From Congeria kusceri (lineage: Eukaryota > Mollusca > Bivalvia > Myida > Dreissenidae): a DNA stretch of 64,000 nt. Both the position numbers and the translations under genes were made by a program. Below, piece after piece: positions 1 to 11,847 of the stretch. The DNA lies in contig CM051029.1 in NCBI GenBank assembly GCA_027627225.1, positions 18,361,656 through 18,425,655 on the forward strand, given 5' to 3'. A model generated the notes under the pieces. That model saw only the letters and a program-made list of their open reading frames with translations, did no database searches and was not told the origin of the DNA. Every line of letters starts with the position of its first letter. Positions within the stretch are counted from its first letter, which is position 1.

Positions 1-137
1 TTCAAGAAAGTCCCTTCTAAACATAAATCCGCTGTAGGCGGAAAGTACCTTCCCGGATTAGCCTGTGTGGACTGCACAGGCTATTCCGGGACGACACTTA
101 ACGCACATGCAGTACATTCTCACGATGCGCCTCATAT
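1..137. repeat. Hairpin MITE, partial copy
   Basis: This is a truncated copy of a short palindromic element seen again at 1971, 5402, 7223, 31600 and 63394. Visible parts are the central segment (CCGCTGTAGGCGGAAAGTAC), one hairpin module around TTAGCCTGTGTGGACTGCAC, and the end segment running through ACGCACATGC to ATGCGCCTCAT. The window edge cuts the left half. No coding capacity. Confidence 0.75.
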
Positions 138-1402
138 GTTTGTTGTATTTATTTATTTTCAAGGGGCATATTGATATATACAAAAACAAAACTTTTTGGG
201 ATACAAAGTCCAAGTTGGTTTCAAACTCACACCTACAAAATCGTGCATTATAATGAAAACTTCCCTATGCTATGCAGCATATATAAATGTGCTTGTAATG
301 AATGGTACATCATGTACATTTCATTAATATCGATTTTCCTACGACTACAAGTTTTCCAGCTCCTGTGAAAGTGTCATGCTATACATATATGGGCATATAT
401 AAAACGGTCAAAAGTGGAAATATATGCTTAAAGAAATGCCGCGCGATTCGCTCACTCAATTTGGTAAAAAATACACATACAATTCAGTAAAACATACACG
501 ACATAGCCGGACCTCTACGATTTCTTACGTACACCGTAGTACCGGTGCAAAGGTTCATCGAAAATGATTACAATGGGTATATATACCATATTTGTATATG
601 ATATTAATTTATATATTATGTAAAGATATCGGATGCATTGCACCGTTGGCACAGGATACCACGTAAAAGACATTTATAATTTTCGAATAAATATGTTTTA
701 AAGTCGAAATTAAAGTAAAATAAATTAACTACTTTCGAGTTTAAACAGTTTGACTAAATAGATGTATATAGTTTAGTTCCCAAAAAATCTAAATCGACAA
801 ACTTCTTGTTCATTCTCCGTAGGCAATCATTCTGAATTTCATGTTGTTTTATGCATTAATAAAAAATATATAAAGTGTTATAGTAGAGGAGTGTCCACAA
901 AGTTGTCTCCAATTCCTGGCAATTTTTTTTTTTTTCGTGCAACATAGATCAGCGAAATTGAAACAACGTCGGCTTCACTTGCCATATTATTTCACAACGC
1001 ATTCATACGAGTACCTTTCATAATACTTGCTCGTATGTCTGTCCATTAGTTCGGTTCGATGACAAAACACACACCATATAGCACATTTGAAGACAATTGA
1101 TGAGCATGACTGGTAGCGTGTGAGTTATTTGAATGGCATTCACTTCGAAAAGAGGTTAATGAATAATACAAATAATTCTCGATGCGTGTGTGTTTGAATG
1201 TAGTCACCTTCGGAATTTACATGTTTAATGATGTTCCTGAAATATATATAACATTGAATGTCAAATACATATTTAGCGAACAAGCACATCAAGCAAGGGC
1301 AATTTACTGCCAAAACAGGTTCATGACATTATATGAACCAACATGTCTTTCAAACATAATACGGTGAAGTATTAATTTATTCTGTGAAACAAAGTGCATT
1401 TC
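138..1402. other. AT-rich intergenic DNA, no gene recognised
   Basis: Only short chance frames are present, with no recognisable domain, exon or tandem array. There is a poly-T tract near 925. Confidence 0.5.
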
Positions 1403-1427
1403 ATGATGATGATGATGATGATGATGA
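1403..1427. repeat. (GAT)n microsatellite
   Basis: About eight perfect GAT/ATG trinucleotides in a row. Confidence 0.9.
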
Positions 1428-1970
1428 CATTGATAAGGATGAGAAAGATTTATCATATATCTTTGATACGGATCTGTAGCTGATCACTGCAGACCCACAG
1501 ACAACATAAAGGGAATATAACCGCACGATTAAAAGTTATGCCCCCCCTAACCCGAAATCCTGGATCCGCCCCTGCTTGAAAGTCTAATATTTTTTTATTA
1601 CTTGACCAGTTTTTGCCCTAATTTTTTCTGAGCAAAATCACTGGCCTGGGTCCATATGTATAAAGCTTCTTAAGCCATTCTTAACTTAAGTTGAAAATCA
1701 GTTGAAATTTGAATGTGCGTTTCAATCACTATGGTTTGGACCAAGTGCATGACAAATACTAAATATTCATACACTTGGAATTATATTGCATCTTCTGTGT
1801 CAAAAAATCGTCAAACAATGCATTTTTTAAAATAGAAAATCCAAACACAAACTTTCAGAATTTTAAGATTTTTCTTAAATTTTGACTAAGATTCTTTATA
1901 AATACCAGCCCTGAAATCTTTTTGAATAGTTTATGTCTTGCAATACAGCATAACAATACTGTGATCATAA

Positions 1971-2053
1971 TCAAAAGCGGAAAGTGCACAGGCTGATCCA
2001 GGACAACACGTTACGCACATGCATTAAGTCCGGTTTTCCCACGACGCGCCTCA
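1971..2053. repeat. Hairpin MITE, solo end fragment
   Basis: The sequence runs from AAAAGCGGAAAGTGC through ACGCACATGCATTAAGTCCG to CCCACGACGCGCCTCA. This is one terminal third of the element that is complete at 31600-31858. Part of the hairpin module has been deleted. Confidence 0.75.
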
Positions 2054-2397
2054 TTTTAATTTTGGCTTTAATGACATTCTATGATAATTTTAGAGAAAAA
2101 CCAGAAATGTCTTTAAAAAAAGACAATCGGCGTAGAAATTAATATTGGGATGTCATTTTTTTTGCCCTAAATAAAATACAAGAGGACTAAGCTGTGACTT
2201 CACGGACCCCGTATTTTTCGTTCCCTCCTAAGGAGACTTCTTGGATCCCAGATTTGTTGGTCCCTACTAACGAGACTTCTCGGACACTAGATTTTTCTGA
2301 CACTATAAGAAAACGTATCGGCCCCCAAAATTAATTTGTGAACTCAATTATTAATATCTGTACCATGAATAAACTGATCATATACTGCCCCATGTGC

Positions 2398-2489
2398 ATG
2401 TTTACGTTTATTACTAGTATTTAGCTTCATATATCACTGGTGCAAACCAGTGATATATGAAGCTAAATACTAGTAATAAACGTAAACAT
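2398..2489. repeat. Perfect palindrome, 44-bp arms with 4-nt loop
   Basis: The arm starting ATGTTTACGTTTATTACTAG (2398-2441) is exactly reverse-complementary to 2446-2489, with loop GCAA. A related family X sequence near 11290-11330 contains only one arm (AGCTAAATACTAGTTATTTA), so the second arm looks like a local inverted duplication. Confidence 0.9.
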
Positions 2490-2547
2490 AATTGAATTGT
2501 CAGGCAAATTTCACAAATTAAAATTGTCAGAAAATAATAGCGGAAAT

Positions 2548-3396
2548 TAGGGATGGGACCGAATATTCGAATATCAGATAATATTAGAATATAAAAAAAC
2601 AAATACGAATATTCGATTTTCAAATTTATTTAAAGAACAACATTTCTTTAAAAAAATCATGTTTTTTTCCAGTTTGATTGCAAAGTTAACATGAATTCCA
2701 GTCGTATTGCCTGCCTAGCAGGTGGGCGGGGGCAGTGTAACGTTTTTACAACAGATGCCAAACATTTCCAATTAACGACAATTGATAATTGGCAGGGGGG
2801 GGGCATGTCTTTACAAGGGCCGCGAATGAACGGTTTGTAGGAGGCGCGAATATGGCGCATTGTATCCACAAATAACAAAACTAGGCCATGTTGTGATAAC
2901 GGTTTCACAGTTTGCACACGGCGTACATTGTTGTTCATTGTCCAATAGTGACATCTGTACGGTTAACTTGTTTACAGTAAATTACAATTACTCTCTAAGT
3001 AAATCAATCAAAATAAATCCATTATCAGCCAATCAATTTCTTTAACAAAATTAGCATGATCTGGTCAATCTTAATATACGTCACTTCTAAATTATTCTCC
3101 ATTATATCAACACCGTATATTATAAAAGAGTCTTGATTAATAAACAATGCCACCATCATGTGCTTGGAAGTACTTTATGCGGTCATTAGACAAAACTCAG
3201 ACAACGTGTAATCTACGTAATGAGAAATTTGTGTACGGAACGATTAACAAATTAATTAACAATACATTTAACAGTAGCTTACATTTCTTTATATTTGTCT
3301 AACACTCACAAAGTTATATCGCTCATTTACCACTGAAGGTAAAACAACTCTGTACACGTAGTATACATATTTCCGATAGGTAAATATTCGGATAGA
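2548..3396. mobile_element. Non-autonomous hAT-type element, 3'-truncated
   Basis: It begins TAGGGATGGGACCGAATATT and is collinear with the complete copy at 21169-22621, including the GAATTCCAGTCGTATT and GGCGCATTGTAT landmarks. It stops abruptly at GGTAAATATTCGGAT, where it joins the end of family X. The right TIR is missing. It lacks the 499-bp insert present in the other copy, so it shows the uninterrupted arrangement. No transposase. Confidence 0.75.
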
Positions 3397-3737
3397 AATC
3401 TAGGTCAAAAGTGATCTTAGACAGCCACGCCAAAAAAACTTAAGCCTGATCGGGCTAGTGTCTGCATATTTCCACTAGCCCGAGGCTTCTGGCTGAGGGG
3501 ATTAGGGCGAAGGCAGCTTTGAGCATATTATGTTGAATTTCTGAGGTGTATTGAGCCACTGTTGAGTCTCTTTGGATGATCTTAAATACTAAGTGCCTTT
3601 GGGAAAGATAACTGAAGATTTCTGAAAGGGTGCTCAAACTCAGGACATCCTAATCCCTTGAGGAATTACCATTTGCATTGCAGTATGGCAACCTTGAAAT
3701 AGGTTTTTTCTCTTAAACTTTTTGACCCATTTTGATT

Positions 3738-3914
3738 AAGAAATAATTGACCGGTAACTGTTGGTTATTGCGGTAATAACCAACGGTTTGGAGTTCCGAT
3801 GCGTAGGAATTAAACCACGAGGGCGGTAGCCTGAGTGGTTTGATAACAAGCATCGGAACGACAAACCATTGGTTATTACCGCAATAACCAACTGTTACCC
3901 ATTAATTATTTCGA
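3738..3914. repeat. MITE with long terminal inverted repeats
   Basis: The left arm contains GGTAACTGTTGGTTATTGCG and the right arm its near-perfect inverse. The arms are about 48 bp from the GGTAAC end inward to GTTCCGATGC, with a few mismatches, and similarity continues outward to AAATAATT on both sides. The centre is about 45 bp. TTGGTTATT...AATAACCAA inside each arm is itself an inverted repeat, so each arm can fold alone. No coding capacity, family not recognised. Confidence 0.75.
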
Positions 3915-4850
3915 TTCTAACACGATATAATATAATAAAATCGTACTTTTAAAGGTTATGAATGAGAACTATGTTTATCTATACTCCGCCCATTTTCTGA
4001 GAAGTGCATTCACACGTGCGTTTCAGTGACGTCAATAAATCATAACAATTCAAAATGACGTCAGCTTTATTGATAAACATTGAGCGAATGACGTCATATT
4101 TATCGATATAGTGCAGTGAACATATGATGTTAAAATGTGCAAATTACAAGCATATTGACAAAACGTAAACGTTTTTGTGAACTTAAGTATAACATATGTA
4201 GTACAGGTGTGGTTTTATTGCGCTTCATAATGCAGAAATGATTTGTTTGTCACAATTTACTATCGCGCGTTTAAGCACGTGTATTTTACGGAACAATTTC
4301 TTTGAATTTCCGGAACTATTTTCAAAACATTAGGCTCCGCCCATAATTTGTTGCAGAATAACCCACAGTTATTTTCTTTCTTTATCTATGGACCACTAGC
4401 CGAGTGCCGTGGTAGAATAGATTATTTATCATTATTCTGGCTACATAGGTTTTTTGTTAGCTCCGGAAGTGTATCACTCATGTGGTCCATGTGATAGTAG
4501 AGTTATTATAGGTCATTCGTTTGTGGCAAGTTGTTGTTAGTGTCATTCTATAGTGGGTAATTTATATTGGTCATTCTTTTGTCACTGTGCCAGGTGGAAA
4601 TTAACATTGGTCATTCTTTTGTCACTATGCCTTGTGGAGTGCGTTTATGTGCTGGTTTTGAGTACACATCAATTTTCATTTTGTTAGCTGATGTTTGGTG
4701 ACAATGTCATGCCAATATCTGACCTTGTAAAATGACAGACTCATTATATTATTTGTGTGTGTGTAGAGAATGTTTGTCTAGTTCACCAGGATTCTCTCCC
4801 ATATGGCCATCAACCCTGGAAGAAGTGTTAGTTGGCTTACATGGGGGATA
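3915..4850. other. No gene recognised
   Basis: Low-complexity AT-rich DNA. Short duplications such as TTGGTCATTCTTTTGTCACT (near 4568 and 4610) are the only structure noticed. Confidence 0.45.
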
Positions 4851-4855
4851 GTGCA

Positions 4856-5215
4856 AGATACAGGAGACACCCCTTTCTAGAGACGACCCTGAGATACAGG
4901 AGACACCCCTTTCTAGAGACAACCCTGAGGTACAGGAGACACCCCTTTCTAGAGACGACCCTGAGATACAGGAGACACCCCTTTCTAGAGACGACCCTGA
5001 GATACAGGAGACACCCCTTTCTAGAGACGACCCTGAGATACAGGAGACGCCCCTTTCTAGAGACGACCCTGAGAGACAGGAGACGCCTCTTTCTAGAGAC
5101 GACCCTGAGAGACAGGAGACGCCCCTTTCTAGAGACGACCCTGAGAGACAGGATACACCCCTTTATAGAGACAACCCTGAGATACAGGAGACACCCCTTT
5201 CTAGAGACGACCCTG
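4856..5215. repeat. 36-bp minisatellite, 10 units
   Basis: Ten head-to-tail units contain the core GGAGACACCCCTTTCTAGAG, with point differences only. Because 36 is a multiple of three, both strands carry long open frames (a 12-residue repeat, YRRHPFLETTLR, on plus). These are by-products of the period. Confidence 0.95.
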
Positions 5216-5270
5216 GGTCGTTTAGAGCCTGGTGTGAAGCACGTCTCATGCAAAATTTGAGTTAGTAGGT

Positions 5271-5345
5271 TAGGGCTTGAACCTGAGCCCCCTAGATTGT
5301 GAGACCATTGGGTTAACCACTAGACCACTGATCAGCCGATTATCT
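5271..5345 (-). repeat. tRNA-like SINE head (Val-type anticodon loop)
   Basis: On the minus strand an A-box-like TGGTCTAGTGGTTAA and a B-box-like GGTTCAAGCCC are spaced as in a tRNA, with TCTCACAATC in the anticodon-loop position (CAC would be Val). The acceptor strands do not pair, so this is a tRNA-derived SINE head or pseudogene, not a functional tRNA. Confidence 0.55.
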
Positions 5346-5401
5346 TGGGTAGTCAAAGTACCGAGGGCATTTATATTGAGCCTTAATTATATATGGTATA
5401 T

Positions 5402-5561
5402 ATTCCGCCTACAGTGGATTTATGTTTAGAAGAGACTTCCTTCAAACGGAAAATACCATAAAAGCGGAAAGTGTCGTCCAGAGTGCGGAGTGAACAAGCT
5501 AACCTGGATTGACATTTTACGCACATGCATTAAGCCCGGGTTTACCACGACACACCTCATA
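5402..5561. repeat. Hairpin MITE, partial copy
   Basis: It starts at the central segment (CCGCCTACAGTGGATTTATG), continues through ATACCATAAAAGCGGAAAGT, and ends ACGCACATGCATTAAGCCCG, then ACGACACACCTCAT. The hairpin module is degraded. Confidence 0.75.
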
Positions 5562-6333
5562 TCTATTTATAGATGATTTACTTTCATTTTCTAATCATGT
5601 GCATCAATTAAAATTATTATTTATTTGATTTCTTGTTATAAAGACTGCAAATTTATAAGTTTAAAACCGTTTTCTTTAATTTTAGTAGGTAATCTACACA
5701 TTATAATAACATCAGGGGTCTATAATCAAGCTATTAAATTCTGCAATAATGTTCTTCTGTATAGTCAGTAATTCCAGTAACAGTGTAATGATGGGAGAAA
5801 AATTAGTGTTTCCTATGTTGTTGTTATGTTTTCATGTTATTTTGTTATCATTTCAGTATGCTTAGGTTAGGATGTTAGTATTTGAAATTCACAAATCATA
5901 AATACGCACCTGGATTCATTTTTGAAAGCCATATAATTTTGAATGATGCACAGAAGTTAATAAAATCTTATGTTAAATGGTTTCAATGAAAAGCAGCAGT
6001 CCAGAAATATGTTAATAAAATAAACTTTGCAGAAATTGTTCTAATGGACATCCTACTGATCAAAATACAAAAAAAAGCATTGAAATTGGTAAAAGAGTAA
6101 TGTTTTGTTAATGTTTTATTGTAAAGTTATTTGTATGCGACAGCTGGTGATGCCTCTGGAGTAAATCAGCATGTACATTAGTGTATATTCTGTTCTTACC
6201 CAGCGTTTTCGAACATTGACATTATTATAAAATGCCTTTCGTAAATAAGAAACAGTTTTCAGTCGAATAAATGTCACTAATGTTCATTAGAACTAATGCC
6301 AATTTATTGAATTATATTATGGACTGCGGCTTG
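5562..6333. other. No gene recognised
   Basis: AT-rich DNA without domain, array or recognisable dispersed repeat. Confidence 0.45.
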
Positions 6334-6835
6334 AAATGGACTTGTTCACAGATTTTTTTTAAGTATGCCATTAAATGTCTTAACAGATTTAAGCATTGGA
6401 ACTAAAAAGCTCAAGTATAATAACAAGAAAAGTTTGTGTTTTTTAAAGAAAAGAAAAAAAAAGGTCACACTGGTGTTCGAACCCTGGACCTCCGGATTAA
6501 AAGATCGCCTCAACCACTCGGCCATTCCGAGTTCTATAATTCGCCTTGCATTATTTACTTTATGTGAGTGTTCCACGTGTTGTCAACGATTTCAACAAAA
6601 ACAACAGAAACACTCCAAATTATACCATCGTTGAGCGTTACAAACGCTTTATAATTTTATCAATTTTAACTGAAGATTATTCATAAACTAGAACGGTTTT
6701 TACAGTATATTTCTAAGTCCGGAGTTTTTTTTTGCTCCCTTGTATACACTGCTCTTTTATTTTTAGAATCAGTGACAAAAAGTTGAAAAGTTGTCAATTC
6801 GTCAATCTGTGAACAGGTCCCTTTAAGGTTTTGAT
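6334..6835 (-). mobile_element. tRNA-headed element with terminal inverted repeats, copy A
   Basis: The minus strand carries pol III-type boxes (TGGCCGAGTGGTTGAGG and GGTTCGAACAC, within 6469-6535). The whole unit is bounded by inverted ends: GGACTTGTTCACAGATTT on the left and AATCTGTGAACAGGTCCCTT on the right. Copies at 24069-24569 and 61178-61630 share tRNA-like head, flanking body and ends. tRNA heads are typical of SINEs, whereas inverted termini are typical of MITEs, so the family is a hybrid in architecture. The minus-strand peptide with MAEWLRR is a translation of the tRNA-like head, not a protein. Confidence 0.75.
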
Positions 6836-6940
6836 TCGTCAATCTGTGAACAAGTCCCTTTAAGGTTTTGATTCGTCAATCTATGAACAAGTCCCTTTAA
6901 GGTTTTGATTCGTCAATCCGTGAACAAGTCCCTTTAAAGT
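6798..6940. repeat. 37-bp tandem repeat made from the terminus of the tRNA-headed element
   Basis: Four near-identical units of TTCGTCAATCTGTGAACAAG plus TCCCTTTAAGGTTTTGA. The first is the right terminus of the element at 6334-6835. Copies at 24569 and 61178 show one terminus each, so this is a local expansion of an element end. Confidence 0.9.
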
Positions 6941-7222
6941 TTTGAATATAGAAGAGCCTTGTGGGTATATGATGAGGTACAATGATTGTTTCTTTGTCTT
7001 GGTATCTGAGATGTCAACAGGTCAACACCACGAACAAATGAAACAATCGTGTCCAGCTTCTATGATGGTTGACAATCACATCTGCATGTAATCCTCGTGG
7101 AAAACATGCATTTGCTGCGAATGTACTGTACTGCCAATATAATAATATAAAGTATTTGTAGTGAAAAGAAAGATGATTAAAAATAAACTTTCTGTGGCGT
7201 AATAATCTTCAAGTTGATATTT

Positions 7223-7439
7223 GGCACGTCGTGGGAAAACCGGGCTTAATGCATGTGCAAAAATGTCGTCCTGGATCAGCCTACAGTGGATTTATGTTTA
7301 GAAGAGACTTAATTGAAACAGAAAATACCATAAAAGCGGAAAGTGTCATCCTGGATCAGCATGTGCGGACTTCAAAGGCTGATCTGGGACGACTCTTTAT
7401 GCACATGCATTAAGCACAATTTTCCCACGACATGCCTCA
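7223..7439. repeat. Hairpin MITE, degenerate full-length copy
   Basis: Both ends are present (GGCACGTCGTGGGAAAACCG on the left, TTTTCCCACGACATGCCTCA on the right), with the central CCTACAGTGGATTTATGTTT. The first hairpin module is shortened compared with 31600-31858. Confidence 0.8.
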
Positions 7440-9370
7440 TATATATTTTGGTACCAGAAAGGCTAATCCTGAATCTATTAATAGATAAGCAAACTGAAAT
7501 TTAAAAAATAAAGAAAAAAATTAAAATAAATTAAAATAAAATAAACTGCACAACTTTTTATTTTTAGGTGAGGCATTGATGAACAACTTTTAAAAAGAAA
7601 TGAATCCCCCCCCACACACACTAAAATCTGTGAACTAGTTTTAAGCATTCTGCAACAATTCCCATAACTCAGTTTTGTATTTCGACAGTTATGCCCCTTT
7701 TTACTTCAATTTTCAGGTTAGTTTTAGTTAAAAAGTCAAATAACTTGAAAACTACAGAAGATACAAGGGTTAGGATTATTCTGGCACTTTTTAAGAGTCC
7801 ATTTCCTGGGTAGAACCAATACTTGGTGTTGTTGAAAAAGATTACTTGAAATATTACATTCCCTGAGTATGGATCAAAATCTCTGAATTACAAGGCAGAC
7901 TGAAATTATATTTACTAATTTATTTGTTATAAGTTAATGAGTTTCATTCGTTGTACACAAAATATGATCATTATTACAGGTATTGCTTTGAGCTTGAAAG
8001 AGTCAAAAACTTGATTTGAGTGCACACAGTCTCCTTGGAACTAGACAAAATTGAGTTGTTGGCCGTGCATTTGCATTGAGCGTTTATAGCAAAATGGAGG
8101 CATTAATTAGACAGGGAGGTTTGAGTATTTTACAAAAATAAAATGGATGATTTATTTTTCTTTGGATGATGGTTAACAGTAGCAAAGTGCACGTTCATTT
8201 AAACATTTAAAACTCATGTTTTTGTGATTTATTCTGATTACAAATAATAAAATATACAAGTTCTGAGTATCAGTTTGTTTGTTCTGTTAATTCTGATTTA
8301 TATTTACTTAAATTGTTTTTGTTTGAGTTTATTCCTAGTAAAATTAGTTAAATCCAAACATTGACTGATGTAAATGCTTGCTGCAAAATATGGCCGGCAG
8401 CTGTATAATAGTGCGAAATCCACATATTGGTACATTTAACAAAATGTTACCCTGTGACATAACTTTAAGTGTATGGGCAAAATACACAGTGTGGTCACAC
8501 AAGGTGTACAGATATTAATTATTTGAAAAAAATAATGATAGTAAAATACACACAAAGATTCCTACTTAAATTACTAATAATACACTTAAGAAATAATCAA
8601 AATATCCTTACTTGTTTAGATTTCATCCATAAATAAATGCTTTGTCCAAATTTAGAACACCCATACTGATAATCCACCCATTTCCATTTATGTCTCAGAA
8701 ACTTCAAAGTTTATCCTTTTTAAAGAACCAAAACTTTTCTTACTGTGGAAGCACCCGCTAGATGACAAGAGAACCCAAGCCGAGTTTCAGAAAGATTGTT
8801 GGCCAAAATCATTATGACAAATGTGCAGTGATGCAGGCAGCTTTCACTTTTAGATCGGTCGTTGCCAGCCAGGTATCGTGACACTATCAGACACGTTCAC
8901 GTTCACGTGAGCTCACACAGCCACAGAAGGTATTGGATTATCTTGAAGAAGATGCATCAAAGCAGCAGCAAATGTCACAGTCAAAGTATTGGCATAAACA
9001 TGCCATTAAAGTACAGCTCTGACACCATAATACAAATTTACTGGCTATTAGATGTTTGTTAATAGTTTTGATGCTCGTCCAATTTGTTTTCTGAGCGGTA
9101 TATTTTGTTATAAAAAAATGTTAATGACTTTGTCTGTATCTAGATTTTGTGTGCTTGCTTGGTGACATTGTTTTAGGTTTTAGATAATTTGAGCATCTGC
9201 TGAGAAAGAAAGCAGTATTATAGCAGGTTAATGAACAAGTAAATGTATAAATTGTTTGATTTCACTTCTAATTGACGAAGAAAAAAAAAATGAAAAGAAC
9301 AAATGAATAACCTGAACAATATAGAACGAATTAATAAAATTTAATGCCTTTAAGCATTAAGATATACACA
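7440..9370. other. No gene recognised
   Basis: AT-rich sequence with short frames only. A poly-A/AAAAT-rich stretch lies at 7500-7550. No domain or strong repeat structure seen. Confidence 0.45.
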
Positions 9371-9375
9371 GCAGC

Positions 9376-9725
9376 TGTGCAGATCGTTCTGGTCTGATGA
9401 TTTTTTAGGTAGTTATTGCCCTTTGATTATAAATATGACATAGGATATTGTTTCTGCGGTACTCCTCACCAATGAATGACTCAATTTCAATAAAACTATG
9501 TTTAGCATCCCTACCAAGAGGACAAGCCTATATTGTCAGGTCATTCCGGTCTGATGAATTTTCAGGGAATTATTGCCCTTTGTTTATAAAAAGGACATGT
9601 TAATAGGATATTTTTTGCATATTTTTCCCTTTCTTATATCTACAGAGAGGATATATGCATATTATATGGTCATTGTGGTAGTATGATTTTTCATGGAGTT
9701 ATTGTCCTTTCATTAAAAAAAAGGT
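9376..9725. repeat. Degenerate ~150-bp tandem units
   Basis: Three diverged units share GGTCTGATGA...TTATTGCCCTTT and a following TAAATA/TAAAAAGGACAT segment (near 9390, 9548 and 9680). Old and poorly conserved. Confidence 0.5.
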
Positions 9726-9884
9726 ATTTTTGTAAAGCGCAGTTTTGCGGAGCATCCATCAGTTTCACTGATATTCTTGTACTATGATTCTTGTGGTATT
9801 TAAAATATGTTTTAATGTACATGTAATTGCTAAACCTGAAGATCTACCGACTACACTTTCATTATATGCAGCCATTTTTTTCCT

Positions 9885-11835
9885 TTTCCGCTGACATTTA
9901 CTTTTAACAGTCGCCAATGATGCTTGGCATCATTGCATTTCTTGTAAAAGATTTCAAGGACTAGTATGAAAAATACCTGTATGACATCGGAACTTGTCTT
10001 TATACGATTGCTGTCCTTTAGTAGTAACCGTGACATGTACAAATTTTTCGGCGTAGCTAAGATCACTTTTTACCTAGATTTCATGTGATAATTATGCAGC
10101 GGGAAAATTGAATGCCAATAGAATTGGGCAAATCTTCTAATTTTAGGGAATGCAAACTCAATCAATAAAATGTGGTGAAATAAACCTCGGAATACGTCAA
10201 AATGCTATTCATGTTACTTTTACTTCATTTGCGTAGCATTAATACATGATTTGCAATGCCAATCATACAAAGAAACCTTTGATACATTGTATTCCTACCG
10301 AATATAATTTTCATTCACCATAGTCTTATGAAATTTTACGTTTGTGCTATCAAAATGGAAGTCATCATTATTTCAAATGCGCTGAATGTTCTCTGAAGAT
10401 TGCTTTTCATTAGGATAACGGTATAGGGCTAAAAAATGGAATTGTTTCTCAGGCACTTTTTCAAAAAAATCAGGAGGGAGGGCGAGTGTTTTTTTTTATT
10501 GATTTTTTTTTCTCCTCTTTTCTATTGGCACTATGTAATGGATTAGTAAAACAAGTAATTAAGTACAAATTAAAGACAATTTTAAATGTTAATAACAAAA
10601 TAAGCATTCCTTTTTTATATAAAATTCTAAGTATAGATTTATTAATCACAAACCGTCATTTATGCAAGCTGATGTAAAAAGGCAATCAATTCGAATGTTC
10701 TTATTAACGTAAGTGCCTTCAAATTGATACACCATCAGCATTAAAATACTTCTATTTATAGAATTTAACTTTTAGTAATTCATATCCTTATAACTGTCAA
10801 AAATAGGAATTATTTTAGCAGTTAATCACCAATAATTTTTTGAGACAAAAATCACTTGTCAATGCAGCTGGCATTTTAGAAAATTTGCCCAATTTTGTTG
10901 GTATTTTCGATTGTTTCCATAGGATTTATATTGACACAGATTTTCTTCAAAAAATATGGAATGAAATATGAAATATTATACAAGCAAAAGCATCTACGAA
11001 ACAAAAGTTTAAATCAACAAATAGATGATATTTATAAAGGTTCCCAATCTAATTTTTTATTTTTTTTCAAAATTTACACAGTATTTCAGACAGGAAGAAA
11101 GTTGCTGGAAATACCGAAATATCTACAGGGTTACTCTTCTTCCACTATGTTAAAATCTGGAGACTTCTTCGACACTATATTTTTCGGACACTATAAGAAA
11201 ACCTATCGGCCCCCAAAATTAATTTGAGATAAACTCAATAATTATTAATATCTGATCATATACCGCCCCATGTTTTCAACAGTGATACATGAATAAGCTA
11301 AATACTAGTTATTTACATAAACATAAATGATACACGAATTTGTCAGGCAAATTTAAAAAATTAACATTGTCAGAAATAATAGCGGGAATAATTGAGCTGT
11401 AAGTTTATGAATTCCCCATTTATTGCAATTTTCGGGTTTAGGATTCTCCAGACGCTAATTGATGCGTGTGTATTAACACGAATTTACCGCGCGCTATTTT
11501 TAGAATGATTCTCCAGCTGGAGTTACAGTCGATAGTATTAATTCATGCAGACGACAGTCCGTTACAGCTTACAATAATATTTTTACACAATGATAAAATA
11601 ATAGGAAATATAAGCTCAATCAAATTTGCTAATATTTGTTTTGCTTTTTATCAGAAAAATACCAGAAATTTACCACTTTATATTTTGTACTTGCGTGCTC
11701 AACAGGCAACATTGTACGTTGCGACAAATTTTTGTCCCTGTGCATTGTAATTGCTATTTATAGAGCGCGCCGATAATGTAGGCTAAACAATATAGTTATT
11801 TCATTATGTGTATGAATATAAATGCAATGAGTAAA
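9885..11835. repeat. Patchwork of family X fragments
   Basis: 10036-10440 matches the left part of family X on plus (TTCGGCGTAGCTAAGATCAC, then GCCAATAGAATTGGGCAAAT). 10840-10910 holds a minus-orientation scrap (AATTTGCCCAATTTTGTTGG). 11150-11400 matches the X tail, including GGACACTATAAGAAAACCTA. 11745-11830 matches the X segment with GCTATTTATAGAGCGC on minus. The upstream 9885-10035 block (GATGCTTGGCATCATTGC, then GATTTCAAGGAC) recurs near 14840 and 20240, so it may belong to a longer version of the family. Frames here (for example 10895-11227) cross these fragments and show no domain. Confidence 0.55.
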
Positions 11836-11847
11836 ATTGTTCATAAT

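Larger units (their letters stand above)
2097..3437 (-). repeat. Family X dispersed repeat, minus copy interrupted by a hAT-type element
   Basis: The left end (AAATGTCTTTAAAA, then GACAATCGGCGTAGAAATTA) is the reverse complement of the right end of the family X copy at 44379-45844. The right end (AGAAATCTAGGTCAAAAGTG, then ATCTTAGACAGC) is the reverse complement of that copy's left end. Most of the interior has been replaced by the hAT-like sequence at 2548-3396. Internal landmarks such as TCGGACACTAGATTTTTCTG recur near 11165 and 45670. Non-coding, superfamily unknown. Confidence 0.6.

Noticed and set aside
4837..5260. 138-142-codon frames on both strands
   Set aside because: By-product of the 36-bp minisatellite, whose period is a multiple of three.
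6346..6576. Minus-strand peptide starting near MAEWLRR
   Set aside because: This is the familiar translation of a tRNA-like sequence, here the head of the inverted-end element.
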